Assembly: GCF_963668215.1 (NCBI RefSeq)
Contig: NZ_OY764190.1
Location: 5,580,001 to 5,644,000, forward strand
DNA from: an uncultured Desulfosarcina sp.
GTDB lineage: Bacteria > Desulfobacterota > Desulfobacteria > Desulfobacterales > Desulfosarcinaceae
Length of the DNA: 64,000 bases
Reading direction: 5' to 3'
Made by a program: the position numbers and the translations under genes. The notes under the pieces were generated by a model. The model searched no databases. It was given only the letters and a program-made list of their open reading frames with translations, and was not told the DNA's origin. Shown here one piece after another: positions 51,762-61,090 of the stretch (the stretch's first letter is position 1; every line of letters begins with the position of its first letter).

Positions 51762-53609
51762 TTACGAAAAATTTTCCATCCATAAGGTTAGATATAATAC
51801 AGACTTAAAGCACCTATCTAATTCATGTCTTTCTTCAAAAAAGTCTTTTGATATAGACTTATACTCATCCCGATCAATAATTTCATATAATATTTTTGCA
51901 TCATTTAAGGTTGATCGAACCTGTTCTTTAAGATCGTTTCGGAACCATGACGATGCTGGAATACTGAAACCATGTGCTTTTTTCCTGTAGAGGATTTCGT
52001 TTGGAATGAGTTTGCCTATGGCCTTTTTATAAAGCAATTTGGTTCCATCGCTTTTTTCAGTAGGATCGGAAACCTTCATGTCTTGAGGGATTTTTAATGC
52101 CAATTCGACCAATCGATAATCAATAAATGGGGTACGGTTCACAACCTTGTTAGCCGAAGCGACCCGCCCATTCTTAAAAAGCAGGTCATCGGGCAAAAAT
52201 CCTTTGAGTAAACCATAATAGTATATATTCAGCGGGTCCTTCAGAGAGGTCTCTTGAAGATACTCGCGCGCAAAAGCCAGAGGGTCGTATGAATTCATCA
52301 CCTTCCGGTTCTTCATTATCGGAATGCCGGTATGCCAATAACTGGGTAGGACACTCAATCTTCTTTCGGTATCGCTGACTCCCAAGCGAAACAGCAGACG
52401 CCTTATTTTATTGGTAAGGGCGTCACCGACCGGTGAGATCGTAAACAGGCTTCCCAAAATTTTTTGAACAGGATCCGGACAAAACTTTTTTACCTGTAAA
52501 AATTTTCTTTCCGAATGAACGTGGGTTGTAAAAAAAAGTTCATCTGCGGCCTCACCTTCAAACAACACAGAACAACCATTTTCCTTGGCCAACTGAAAAA
52601 CCCGATACATTCCGACCATGGCGTCGTCATTGACCGGTGAATCAAGAGCCGTAACCGCAATTTTCAATAATTCCCAATATTTTTCGGGATTGATAACCGA
52701 TTGATAGGGTTCTACCGGAAAAGCCTTGAAAAACACATTCTGCAACCCAGCATCGCTGAATTCGCTATCTGAAAATGCTATCGAGAATACCGGAAGTCTT
52801 TCGCCATTCTTTAAGGACCGGCACAATATTGACGAGACGGCACTGGAGTCGATTCCGCCACTGACGATACTTCCAATTCTGCCCCCTCTATCAGCTCTTA
52901 TCTTTACTGCATCGACGATAAGATGTCGAACTTCATCAGTAAAGTTTTCGAATGAACGGGCTCGGTCTTCTGTAATGTCTGCGATATCCCAATAGACTTG
53001 TTCGTTTTCCACGCCACCCAAGTCAAATGTTATCGTCGTTGCCGGGCGCACAGCCTTTATTTTGGCAAACATCGTCTGCGGAGGGGTCAAAGCAACTGAA
53101 CAGAGATATGAGTAGACGGACTCTTCCGACAAAGTGGAATCGACACCGGCGTTTAACAACGATTTTATTCTACTTGAAAAATAAAGGGTTTGCCCGGATT
53201 TCGCATAGAAAATATTGCGCGATCCTAAGTGGTCCCTTGCTATGATCAGTCTGCACCGATTTGTATCCAGCAAGGCAAAAGCAAATATCCCATTGATAAT
53301 TCTAGGGAATCCAGCAACCTGCTTGTGATATAGCGCATATATAATTTCCGCATCTGTCAGTTCTTCACAAGAATCAAGCAATTCAAGCAGTTCTCTTCGA
53401 TTGTATATCTCCCCATCCAGAACGCATGGAACACCCTGCCGATCCTTATCGACCGGTTCCCATGATGTCTGGCACAGGTAACTTCTCGTCGATTCATCCA
53501 TAAATTGAGAAAAGATATTTTTATCGTCTCCCGCATTGACTTTCGACACGGTCGACCTATTTTCATCCGGTCCTGCTCCGCTAAAAAAAAATCCTCTGAT
53601 TTCAGCCAT
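51762..53609 (-). CDS. Asparagine-synthase-like ligase lacking the glutaminase cysteine (II)
   Basis: 615 residues. The N-terminus MAEIRGFFFSG replaces the MCGI of active amidotransferases; LDGEIYNRREL and GIFAFALLD show that the domain fold is kept. The synthetase PP-loop is IVSGGIDSSAVS, with LFEGEAADELF. Likely an ATP-dependent amide ligase using free ammonia or another amine. Distinct in sequence from the neighbour at 49867-51702. Translation starts 20 bp after the PcRGLX-like gene. Confidence 0.83.
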   Translation of the reverse strand: MAEIRGFFFSGAGPDENRSTVSKVNAGDDKNIFSQFMDESTRSYLCQTSWEPVDKDRQGVPCVLDGEIYNRRELLELLDSCEELTDAEIIYALYHKQVAGFPRIINGIFAFALLDTNRCRLIIARDHLGSRNIFYAKSGQTLYFSSRIKSLLNAGVDSTLSEESVYSYLCSVALTPPQTMFAKIKAVRPATTITFDLGGVENEQVYWDIADITEDRARSFENFTDEVRHLIVDAVKIRADRGGRIGSIVSGGIDSSAVSSILCRSLKNGERLPVFSIAFSDSEFSDAGLQNVFFKAFPVEPYQSVINPEKYWELLKIAVTALDSPVNDDAMVGMYRVFQLAKENGCSVLFEGEAADELFFTTHVHSERKFLQVKKFCPDPVQKILGSLFTISPVGDALTNKIRRLLFRLGVSDTERRLSVLPSYWHTGIPIMKNRKVMNSYDPLAFAREYLQETSLKDPLNIYYYGLLKGFLPDDLLFKNGRVASANKVVNRTPFIDYRLVELALKIPQDMKVSDPTEKSDGTKLLYKKAIGKLIPNEILYRKKAHGFSIPASSWFRNDLKEQVRSTLNDAKILYEIIDRDEYKSISKDFFEERHELDRCFKSVLYLTLWMENFS

Positions 53610-53629
53610 TTTTCAGTCCTCTATCTCCA

Positions 53630-56215
53630 TTATTTCAAACGGGTATAAAACCACTTTATTTCTCGTTTTAGGTCAGACTTTTTTACGGCGCTTATTAAAG
53701 CATATAAAAACAACCCGATGACGCCCTTCAAGGTCAGCCATGGAGGCTTATAACTGTTCGGTTTCCAACAATCTCCTTTTATAACAAACGGACACATTTC
53801 CCGCAGAGCGTCCATCACCCAACCGTTCTGTAACATCAGCGCTTGAATACGGGTATATTTTGCCGTATCTGATACTGACAGTTTTTGTGTGACGTAATCA
53901 ACAAAATCATGGGCGCGATCTACAAGCTTGGCCCGCTCGTTTTCTTCCATATATCGGGCGGCATAATAAAGAATAACACTCTTGCGCAGATCCTGAGCAA
54001 CCCAGGTTTCGTTAGGGAATTCGAGGATCTCGGGTTTATCGAGATAGAAATATTCGTATTTGGCCATCCATCTCGCGTATAAAAGCAAGCTATCTCGGGC
54101 ATATGCGTGTGCGGCATCCAGTTCGTTTCGCGACTCTTTGATTAACAGATATCTGCCGACAGCGGCAAGGAATACCGTATACGACCAAGCAGTTTCAGCA
54201 TCCAACAGATTGCGTTTTGATGGGTCGTCATAAGGGTGCACCGTCCCCCGGATCAACGCTTCGGCACGCCGCAGATAGAGGGGGGTATTCGTTAGTTCGA
54301 GAGCTTCAAGCATCGTATTCAGACAGTTACCGGTCCCACGGGTAAAGGGATAACGGGACCAAACTATCCCACGGTTACGCCCGTCATGCCATCGTTTGAA
54401 ATTCCTGATACCGCTTAAGACAGCCTCTCCTACCGTCTGTATTCCGTTCAGGGACATCCAACTCCAATCCGCAAGCTGGATGACAAGGTCACGATATCTT
54501 TCGTCGCCGGTCAGAAGATAATGCAGGCTGAGCCCTGAAATATAACACATTTCCGAACCGGGACCGCCACCACAAAGATAGGCGGGTTTTTTCTCAAGAT
54601 GGGTTTTCGATGCCATTCGGTGAGTCGACAAGCCGGCATCGAGATAATGGTCGGTATGCCAGAACGGACCCAGGTTGTATTCCTCGCGGTCCTCCGTGGT
54701 CTGGTAGACATCGATATCAGCAACATGTGCTGCAAGCTCTATGGCAAGATCACGCCAGCGGAAATCACCGGTGACCATAAACTCCCGATAAAACGAGGCA
54801 AGCAGATCATACTGGTTGTTGTAATGGGAAATGAAGATTTCCGGCCCGTTGTGAAAGGCGGTCTCGTGATCGGCGTAGATATCACCGAAATTGCGCCAAC
54901 CGTATTCATCCAGTTGTTCTCGCTTTGCAAAGAAGCCCCGGTCTTTGTCGAAGGCAAGATGCAACTGTCGGTTATAGCGCTGATCATGTTGAAGACCCAG
55001 CGGTGGCGCCAGGGCCATGGAATGAATGACGGTTTCAGGATCACACCAGGCATGCATGTCGATCAGGGAGTGCCTGTTACTGTCTACTGCGAAGCTGAGA
55101 CGGATATTTTCTGTCAGTTGTTCTCCTCCCTGCAGTTCATGCAGATCGGGAAAGCATTCGGGCAATAGGTCCAGTTCAATCTGCTTTTGCATCACGCCGA
55201 TGGCCTTGGGAAATCGCTGCCAGAATTTCTCGATTTCGACTGCCAGGCCGGTTGCTTCGCATCCCGACCAGAGACGCGGTTGACAACGGTCTCCAGTCTG
55301 AATCATCTTGTCATCTGCCAGCAGCCGCCATCCACGAAAAGTGACAGGATTCCTGCCGTCGCGATTGAGGTGAACCGGACTGTTCCAGTTTTCACCGCCG
55401 CTTGATTCCTGGTAAATGGTAACGGATTCACTGAATTCCGGAAGAATGAAATCATCTAATTTCAACCCTGCCAGTGTTATGCGCTCTCCTCCCTGCCCCA
55501 ATTTCAGCATTAGTCTACGGAAAAGTACCGAACCCGGATCGCCTAAATCCCAGAGATTTCCTGGGTGGACGGCGGCACGCGGGTTATGCAGGCGCAGACG
55601 GAAACGAACGTGGGCGTGGCGGGGGAAGATTTCCAGCACCGCGTAAAACTTAAGCAGCATCCGGCCGTCACGGACAAACTCACCGTTCAGGGCGATCTCG
55701 GTGCTAAAAATCCCCTGGCGGATAATTTTGCTGTCTGTAATTTCAGCCTCGCAGAGACTGCCTTGTTCATCCCACAATCCAATTTCCATCGAATCATAGG
55801 ATAGCCCGTTGCTTTCTATTGATGAAAACGGGCGTAATCGCTTTCTGTCAACAATGCAACTGAAGGTCTCAGAAGAAAAGGTAAAGGCGTATTCGTCCTC
55901 TTGTACGCGATACTTGCTTTTCGCCTTTGGCAGATGGACGCGTTCAGACAACAGCAGCCGGCCTTCACGACACTGCTCCTGATCGACGATTGCGCAGCAC
56001 AGTAGCCACTTGACTGTTCCGTCATGCCAGCGGTTGAGCGACCTGAATTGAGCCTGAAGCGCTGTACCCACGACGCTCTTAAGTATCAGGCTTTCGCACG
56101 CACGCAATTCCCCTCTAGCAAATGGCACACTGGCACTGACATAACGGGAGGTATCCGAAATATCCGCAGTATTATTTGACTTTAGATAAATGTTTTTGTC
56201 GGCAAATGATGTCAT
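53630..56215 (-). CDS. PcRGLX/YetA-like protein, putative polysaccharide lyase
   Basis: 861 residues with no signal peptide. The N-terminal beta region has FARGELRA and FRSLNRWHDGTVKWLLCCA, the signature of the exo-rhamnogalacturonan-lyase-like (PcRGLX/YetA) group. The C-terminal half is an (alpha/alpha) toroid (WHTDHYLDAGLSTHR, GSEMCYISGLSLHYLLTGD). It may trim or process rhamnose-rich polymer, fitting the rhamnose genes in the window; the activity is not shown. Its start overlaps the GT4 stop by 4 bp (ATGA). Confidence 0.7.
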   Translation of the reverse strand: MTSFADKNIYLKSNNTADISDTSRYVSASVPFARGELRACESLILKSVVGTALQAQFRSLNRWHDGTVKWLLCCAIVDQEQCREGRLLLSERVHLPKAKSKYRVQEDEYAFTFSSETFSCIVDRKRLRPFSSIESNGLSYDSMEIGLWDEQGSLCEAEITDSKIIRQGIFSTEIALNGEFVRDGRMLLKFYAVLEIFPRHAHVRFRLRLHNPRAAVHPGNLWDLGDPGSVLFRRLMLKLGQGGERITLAGLKLDDFILPEFSESVTIYQESSGGENWNSPVHLNRDGRNPVTFRGWRLLADDKMIQTGDRCQPRLWSGCEATGLAVEIEKFWQRFPKAIGVMQKQIELDLLPECFPDLHELQGGEQLTENIRLSFAVDSNRHSLIDMHAWCDPETVIHSMALAPPLGLQHDQRYNRQLHLAFDKDRGFFAKREQLDEYGWRNFGDIYADHETAFHNGPEIFISHYNNQYDLLASFYREFMVTGDFRWRDLAIELAAHVADIDVYQTTEDREEYNLGPFWHTDHYLDAGLSTHRMASKTHLEKKPAYLCGGGPGSEMCYISGLSLHYLLTGDERYRDLVIQLADWSWMSLNGIQTVGEAVLSGIRNFKRWHDGRNRGIVWSRYPFTRGTGNCLNTMLEALELTNTPLYLRRAEALIRGTVHPYDDPSKRNLLDAETAWSYTVFLAAVGRYLLIKESRNELDAAHAYARDSLLLYARWMAKYEYFYLDKPEILEFPNETWVAQDLRKSVILYYAARYMEENERAKLVDRAHDFVDYVTQKLSVSDTAKYTRIQALMLQNGWVMDALREMCPFVIKGDCWKPNSYKPPWLTLKGVIGLFLYALISAVKKSDLKREIKWFYTRLK

Positions 56216-57441
56216 GATATTTCAATATTGAGGGCTTCGCGGGGTGATTGTGCTGCCGCCCAAAGGTAGTAGTTTTCCAGTGCCTTGACCCGTTTTTTAA
56301 AGTCGAAATGCGCTTCAATGCGGCGACGCCCGGTGCTGGCAAAAGATTCAAGCATTTCCCGATTTCCCAGCAGAGCAACGACTGCCTGACTTAACGCTTC
56401 GACATCCCCGATCGGACAGAGCACTCCGGTTTTTCCATCTTCAACCAGTTCTGGAACGCCGGCAACACGTGTCGAAATAACCGGCACCTCCATCGCCATG
56501 GCTTCGAGTACGGTGTTCGGCATTCCCTCGGTAAATGAGGTCATTAGAAAGAGGTCGAAGGAGCGGTAGATGTCGAACAGATCATTGCGATGTCCGGTGA
56601 AATGTAGTTTGTGATCGAGACCAAGTTTGCGAACTTCGCGCTGTGCCTTTTTCAACAAATCTCCGTAGCCGTCCCCGACGATGACAAAGCGGACATTGTC
56701 AAGTTGCTTGCAGACCTTTGCGGCAACCCTGTAAAACGTCGGCAGGTCTTTGTGTCGCTGGGCGATGCGTGCGACGGTACCGACCAGAAAAGTGTTGTCT
56801 TCCAATTTCAATTCACTGCGCAGTACCGGCCGGCCGACGTCCCTCTTCCAGCTATCGACATCGATGCAGTTTCTCAAAGTGATGGAGCTTTCGAGCGGCA
56901 GACCGTCATCGGCTAATGATTGCCTAGTGTGATCGGAAACGGCCATAACCGGTTTTATGTAACGTTTCATCAACCAAATGACCGTAAAACGCCGGAACCG
57001 GGCATTTAGATAGGATAGAATTGATGGATAACTTTCTCGCTGGACAGGTGTGTGCAAATGGACGGTGAAAACAATCTGCACTGCAGGTACCAGCAGTTTG
57101 ACAAAAAAACCATAGAGAGATGTTTTATCATCATGGGAATGAATAACTCGAATTTTTTCACGACGGACAAAACCCGCCAGTTGACGAATACAGCCCCAGT
57201 CAAAGAATCTGCGATCCTCAAACTCGCTATAGCTGAGTCCCATTTTTCTGGCGCGATCACCTATCTGAAATTCCTTGTCACGCGGGTCGCGGATATAAAC
57301 AACGCGCACATCTAGTTTGGACTTGTCGTGCAGAAACGCTGAGTAGAGAACCGTTTTGTCGGGCCCACCTCCCCCTTTGTAGGTGCCACGAAAATCCATG
57401 ACTTTAACAGGCACAAAAAACTCCGGCACAGTACCCTCCAC
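56212..57441 (-). CDS. Glycosyltransferase family 4
   Basis: 409 residues, GT-B. VIHSHDDKTSLYGF in the N-terminal domain, VGTVARIAQRHKDLPTF and FVIVGDGYGD in the donor domain, and the E-x7-E motif in FTEGMPNTVLEAMAMEVP. Retaining sugar transferase in the cytoplasm. It lies 5 bp downstream of the acetyltransferase gene and overlaps the putative lyase gene by 4 bp, so it is part of a tight operon. Confidence 0.92.
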   Translation of the reverse strand: MEGTVPEFFVPVKVMDFRGTYKGGGGPDKTVLYSAFLHDKSKLDVRVVYIRDPRDKEFQIGDRARKMGLSYSEFEDRRFFDWGCIRQLAGFVRREKIRVIHSHDDKTSLYGFFVKLLVPAVQIVFTVHLHTPVQRESYPSILSYLNARFRRFTVIWLMKRYIKPVMAVSDHTRQSLADDGLPLESSITLRNCIDVDSWKRDVGRPVLRSELKLEDNTFLVGTVARIAQRHKDLPTFYRVAAKVCKQLDNVRFVIVGDGYGDLLKKAQREVRKLGLDHKLHFTGHRNDLFDIYRSFDLFLMTSFTEGMPNTVLEAMAMEVPVISTRVAGVPELVEDGKTGVLCPIGDVEALSQAVVALLGNREMLESFASTGRRRIEAHFDFKKRVKALENYYLWAAAQSPREALNIEIS

Positions 57442-57446
57442 ATAGA

Positions 57447-57971
57447 TTACTGATATTTGCTGTTTGGCAGAATCCGAGCCGGATTGCCAACAACAACCAT
57501 ATCTTCAGGAACGTCCTTGGTGACAACAGCATTTGCACCGACGATAACATTGTCGCCGATTGTTATTTCACCGATAACTTTGGCGCCCGCGCCAAGCATC
57601 ACATTGTTTCCAAGAGCAGCAGCTTTACCCTGACCGCCGATGTCACCAATGGTGACCTGATGGTAACAGGTGAAATTGTCACCAATCTTGACCGATGGAT
57701 GAAAAATAATACCGCCAAAATGTTGAATTCTGAATCCTTTACCGATCTGGCAACCGGCAGGTATAGAGATGCCACAGGTGATTTCGATGAAACGTTCAAA
57801 GAAAAAGCGAAAGGGTTGGCCCGGCAGCCGTTTTCGATGCATCCAGTTAAAAAACCGGTAGACAAGTATCGCCTGAAATCCTTGTGACAACAATCCTGCA
57901 ATCAGCATTCGCGGAGTAGCTTTTCCCGAATTGCTCAAGCGCGACAGATCTGCTTTGACATTGGTGAACAT
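57447..57971 (-). CDS. Serine-acetyltransferase-like LbH acetyltransferase
   Basis: 174 residues from the ATG preceded by AGGGAG at good distance; a GTG 39 bases upstream is the alternative. Left-handed beta-helix hexapeptides (IGKGFRIQHFGGIIFHPSV, IGDNFTCYHQVTIGD, ITIGDNVIVGANAVV) with the likely catalytic His of QHFGG and YHQVTIG. The N-terminal helix is typical of CysE/WcaB-type proteins. Probably O-acetylates a sugar in the growing polymer. Confidence 0.86.
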   Translation of the reverse strand: MFTNVKADLSRLSNSGKATPRMLIAGLLSQGFQAILVYRFFNWMHRKRLPGQPFRFFFERFIEITCGISIPAGCQIGKGFRIQHFGGIIFHPSVKIGDNFTCYHQVTIGDIGGQGKAAALGNNVMLGAGAKVIGEITIGDNVIVGANAVVTKDVPEDMVVVGNPARILPNSKYQ

Positions 57972-58034
57972 TCCAGACGTTCTCCCTAAGATGCTCGGTA
58001 CCGTAACCACTTGATCGCAACAGTCAGTCGGAAA

Positions 58035-59924
58035 TTATCTTCCCCGAGCAGAGCTGCTGAAATATTCCTTGTGCCAAATCGCAAAAGAAAGAATTGTCCA
58101 CAGCAGTTGTCCATGATCACCGCGACCGGCTTGATGTACTTCCCAGAATTTTTTCAGATTCTCTACACAGAAAAATTCACATAGTTCAGGATTGTCCAGA
58201 ACCTCACTGACGAACAACGGCTTCAGCTCTTTACGAAACCAGCTTGCCAATGGCACGGTAAAGCCCTGCTTGCGCCGGGCAAGAAAAGTTTCCGGCAGCA
58301 GCGTTGCGAATGCTTTTCGCAGAATGATCTTCTTCTGCCGCCCGAGTATTTTCCAGCGCGATGGAAGGCTGGCCGCATATTCAACGATCTCATGATCGAG
58401 CAGCGGTGCTCTGACCTCCAATGCGTGGGCCATACTGGTGCGGTCAACTTTGACCAGTATATCACCGGGAAGATAGGTCTTGATGTCCGTATAAAGCATG
58501 CGTGTTACATGGTCGGCCTCGGGGAAACGCGCCCAATAGCTTTTTGTTAGTTCGGCAGGATCATAGCCATGGCAGGCTGCGGAAATCGGTTCCGATAACA
58601 ACTGAGATAGCTGACTGTCGGTGATAAAGCTGTTGGTCATGTAATAGCCGTTTGCAGCGTCGGTGAGTGCTGCAGCTGTAAGGCTCGCCGCTTTTTTGCA
58701 TGCACCCTGTTCAGCCGAAGCACAGACCCAGTTAATCGGTTTAAGTACGAAGCCGGGAACAGAGCGTCTGACCCGGTCCTCCACCAGTTCGGTAACATAT
58801 TTCTGATAACCGCCGAACGACTCGTCTCCGCCGTCGCCCGCCAAGGCAACCGTCACAGCTTGCCGTGCCAATCGAGATACATGGTAGGTTGGCAGGGCCG
58901 AGGAATCGGCAAAAGGCTCGTCAAAATAGCGGGGAAGCAGTTCAATGGTATTGGTAAGATTGTCCTGAACCCGGTACTCGCTATGATGGGTCGAAAACCT
59001 TTTGGCGACCTCCCTAGCGAATTCCGATTCGTCATACCGGCGGTTGTTGAATCCGATTGTGCACGTACGTACCGGATCGGTCGAGTGCTTGGCCATCAGG
59101 GCAACGATGCCGCTGGAATCGACGCCACCGGAAAGAAAAGCACCAAGCGGCACATCGGCAACCATGCGCAGCCGGGTTTTCTCTTCGATCATCTGCAGCA
59201 GTTGTCGGGTGGCGTCTTCGAAACCGAGACTATCTTGCACCGAAAAATCGACATCCCAGTATTTTTCTATCCTTGGTTCAGCGCCAATTCTTAAAGTAAG
59301 CGAATGGCCGGGTAAGAGCTTGTAAACATTTTGATAGATGGATTTCGGTGCCGGGATATAGAGATATTTCAGGTAGTCGACCACTGCCGTCGGCTCGATT
59401 TCAGGCTGAAAATCCGGAAGCTCGAAAAGGCATTTCAGTTCTGAGGCAAAGGCTAACCTGTCGTTGCCTCCCCACCACCAATAGAGTGGTTTCTTGCCGA
59501 TCCGGTCGCGAGCCAAGAATAAGGTTTTCTCCTGCATATCCCAGAGAGCGAAGGCATACATGCCGTGCAACTGGTGCAGGCATTGTTTTCCGTGACGGGC
59601 ATAGGAGGCCAAAATTACTTCAGTATCGGTGCGCGTGCGAAACTGCACGCCGTCATCTGCGAATCGCTGTCGCAACTGTTGGAAATTGTAAATCTCGCCG
59701 TTGAAGACGATCTGATAACGGCCGCATGAAGAGACCATCGGCTGCGTTCCGTCGGCGCTGAGGTCAATAATCGAAAGCCTCCTGTGGGCCAGCCCTATGT
59801 GGTCATCAAGATATTCGCCGTGGGCATCGGGGCCACGATGGGCAATGCGCAGTCCCATGGTATAAAGCATTTGTTTGTCGCCTGTCGGGCAGGCAGTTCG
59901 TGTAAATCCGGCAATACCGCACAT
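58035..59924 (-). CDS. asnB: Asparagine synthase (glutamine-hydrolysing) family amidotransferase
   Basis: 629 residues. Starts MCGIAGFTR, so Cys2 is available as nucleophile; RIAHRGPDAHGEY and NGEIYNFQQLR complete the glutaminase. The synthetase PP-loop is GAFLSGGVDSSGIV and LAGDGGDESFGGY follows. All catalytic parts are present, unlike the two homologues at 49867 and 51762. In EPS loci these probably amidate a sugar acid or amino-acid substituent. 63 bp upstream of the acetyltransferase gene. Confidence 0.92.
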   Translation of the reverse strand: MCGIAGFTRTACPTGDKQMLYTMGLRIAHRGPDAHGEYLDDHIGLAHRRLSIIDLSADGTQPMVSSCGRYQIVFNGEIYNFQQLRQRFADDGVQFRTRTDTEVILASYARHGKQCLHQLHGMYAFALWDMQEKTLFLARDRIGKKPLYWWWGGNDRLAFASELKCLFELPDFQPEIEPTAVVDYLKYLYIPAPKSIYQNVYKLLPGHSLTLRIGAEPRIEKYWDVDFSVQDSLGFEDATRQLLQMIEEKTRLRMVADVPLGAFLSGGVDSSGIVALMAKHSTDPVRTCTIGFNNRRYDESEFAREVAKRFSTHHSEYRVQDNLTNTIELLPRYFDEPFADSSALPTYHVSRLARQAVTVALAGDGGDESFGGYQKYVTELVEDRVRRSVPGFVLKPINWVCASAEQGACKKAASLTAAALTDAANGYYMTNSFITDSQLSQLLSEPISAACHGYDPAELTKSYWARFPEADHVTRMLYTDIKTYLPGDILVKVDRTSMAHALEVRAPLLDHEIVEYAASLPSRWKILGRQKKIILRKAFATLLPETFLARRKQGFTVPLASWFRKELKPLFVSEVLDNPELCEFFCVENLKKFWEVHQAGRGDHGQLLWTILSFAIWHKEYFSSSARGR

Positions 59925-59951
59925 AAAATTCCTTTTTCTTATCCTTAACCG

Positions 59952-61085
59952 CTATTTATCAACCAGTATCGTAAACAGTCTTTCATATTCGCGAACCATT
60001 CCGGAGATGGTAAATTTTTCCAGTACTCGTTCCCGGCCGCGCCTTCCCATTTTCTGTCGGGAAACAGCATCTTCGCACAACCGGATCATCAATGCGGCCA
60101 TGCGCTCCTCCTGTGTATCGTCAATCTCGAAGAGATAGCCGTTCACTCCGTCCTCGACGAGTTCAGGAGTACCACCCACCCGGCCCGCCAAAACCGGCAT
60201 AGCGGTAGCCATGGCTTCAAGGATGGTCACTGAAAACCCTTCATAAAGGGATGGTAGGATATATATGTCCATGGCCCGCATACAGTTAGCGCTGTCCGCG
60301 CGCATTCTCGTCAGCACGATAGAATCATGCAAATTCAGAAGCGAGACCAATTCATGAAGCTGGTCGTACTGATCGCCGCCGCCGACGATCATCAACCGGC
60401 TTTTCGGAACGGCCTCGTTGACACGGGCAAAACTCCTGATCAAGCTGGGAAGGTTCTTGACGGGATCGAGCCGGGCAACGCAGCCGATGACAATATCATC
60501 TTCCGTGAAGCCGAATTCAGCACGCGAATCTTCTGTTCGAATGCGGGGACGATACTCTTTTTCATCAACGCCATTATAAAGCAGAGATATCTTCTTCTGC
60601 GCGACACCGAAAGTGGCAGAATAATCGACCAGCATCTGCTGCGACGGGGCAACAATGGCGTCGCAACCGAGTGCAAGCAGTCGCTGGGCCCAGATCCGCC
60701 GATGCGGAATCCCCAATAGGTCGCTGATTGTCTTACCGTGAAAAGCAAAAATGAATCGAGGACGTCTGAATCCTCGCATCAATCCACCCAAATAGCCATC
60801 TATGTAGGTACTCCAGCTGATACTGTGGATCAGGTCGATGTCGTGTTCGCGACAGAGCGACGCAATTTTCCAGGGAATTCTCGGATCATTCCCTTCCCTT
60901 TTGTTAAGGCTGACCACTTGTGCTTGGCTTTGCAAGGTTTCGGCAAAGACGTCCGGGTTTGCTAAACTGCAGATGACATGCCTAAAGCGTCTGTTCGATC
61001 GGTTGACGATGTTCACCAAAATACGTTCGGCCCCGCCATAGGTCAACTTATACACCAGATGAAGAATGTTGATGGGCTTGGGCAT
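59952..61085 (-). CDS. Glycosyltransferase family 4
   Basis: 377 residues from MPKPINILH; the longer frame would overlap the upstream gene by 55 bp. ILHLVYKLTYGGAERILVNI opens the GT-B fold, SLLYNGVDEKEYRP and IGCVARLDPVKNLPSLI lie in the donor domain, and the E-x7-E motif is in SLYEGFSVTILEAMATAMP. It lies 5 bp after the tandem GT2 gene, in the same operon. Confidence 0.92.
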   Translation of the reverse strand: MPKPINILHLVYKLTYGGAERILVNIVNRSNRRFRHVICSLANPDVFAETLQSQAQVVSLNKREGNDPRIPWKIASLCREHDIDLIHSISWSTYIDGYLGGLMRGFRRPRFIFAFHGKTISDLLGIPHRRIWAQRLLALGCDAIVAPSQQMLVDYSATFGVAQKKISLLYNGVDEKEYRPRIRTEDSRAEFGFTEDDIVIGCVARLDPVKNLPSLIRSFARVNEAVPKSRLMIVGGGDQYDQLHELVSLLNLHDSIVLTRMRADSANCMRAMDIYILPSLYEGFSVTILEAMATAMPVLAGRVGGTPELVEDGVNGYLFEIDDTQEERMAALMIRLCEDAVSRQKMGRRGRERVLEKFTISGMVREYERLFTILVDK

Positions 61086-61090
61086 ATGCT

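Noticed and set aside
49867..53609. Lasso-peptide biosynthesis cluster (cysteine-less AsnB homologues plus a transglutaminase-like protein)
   Set aside because: No PqqD-like protein or small precursor gene is adjacent, the transglutaminase-like protein is membrane-anchored and about 15 kb away across IS elements, and all neighbours are glycan genes.
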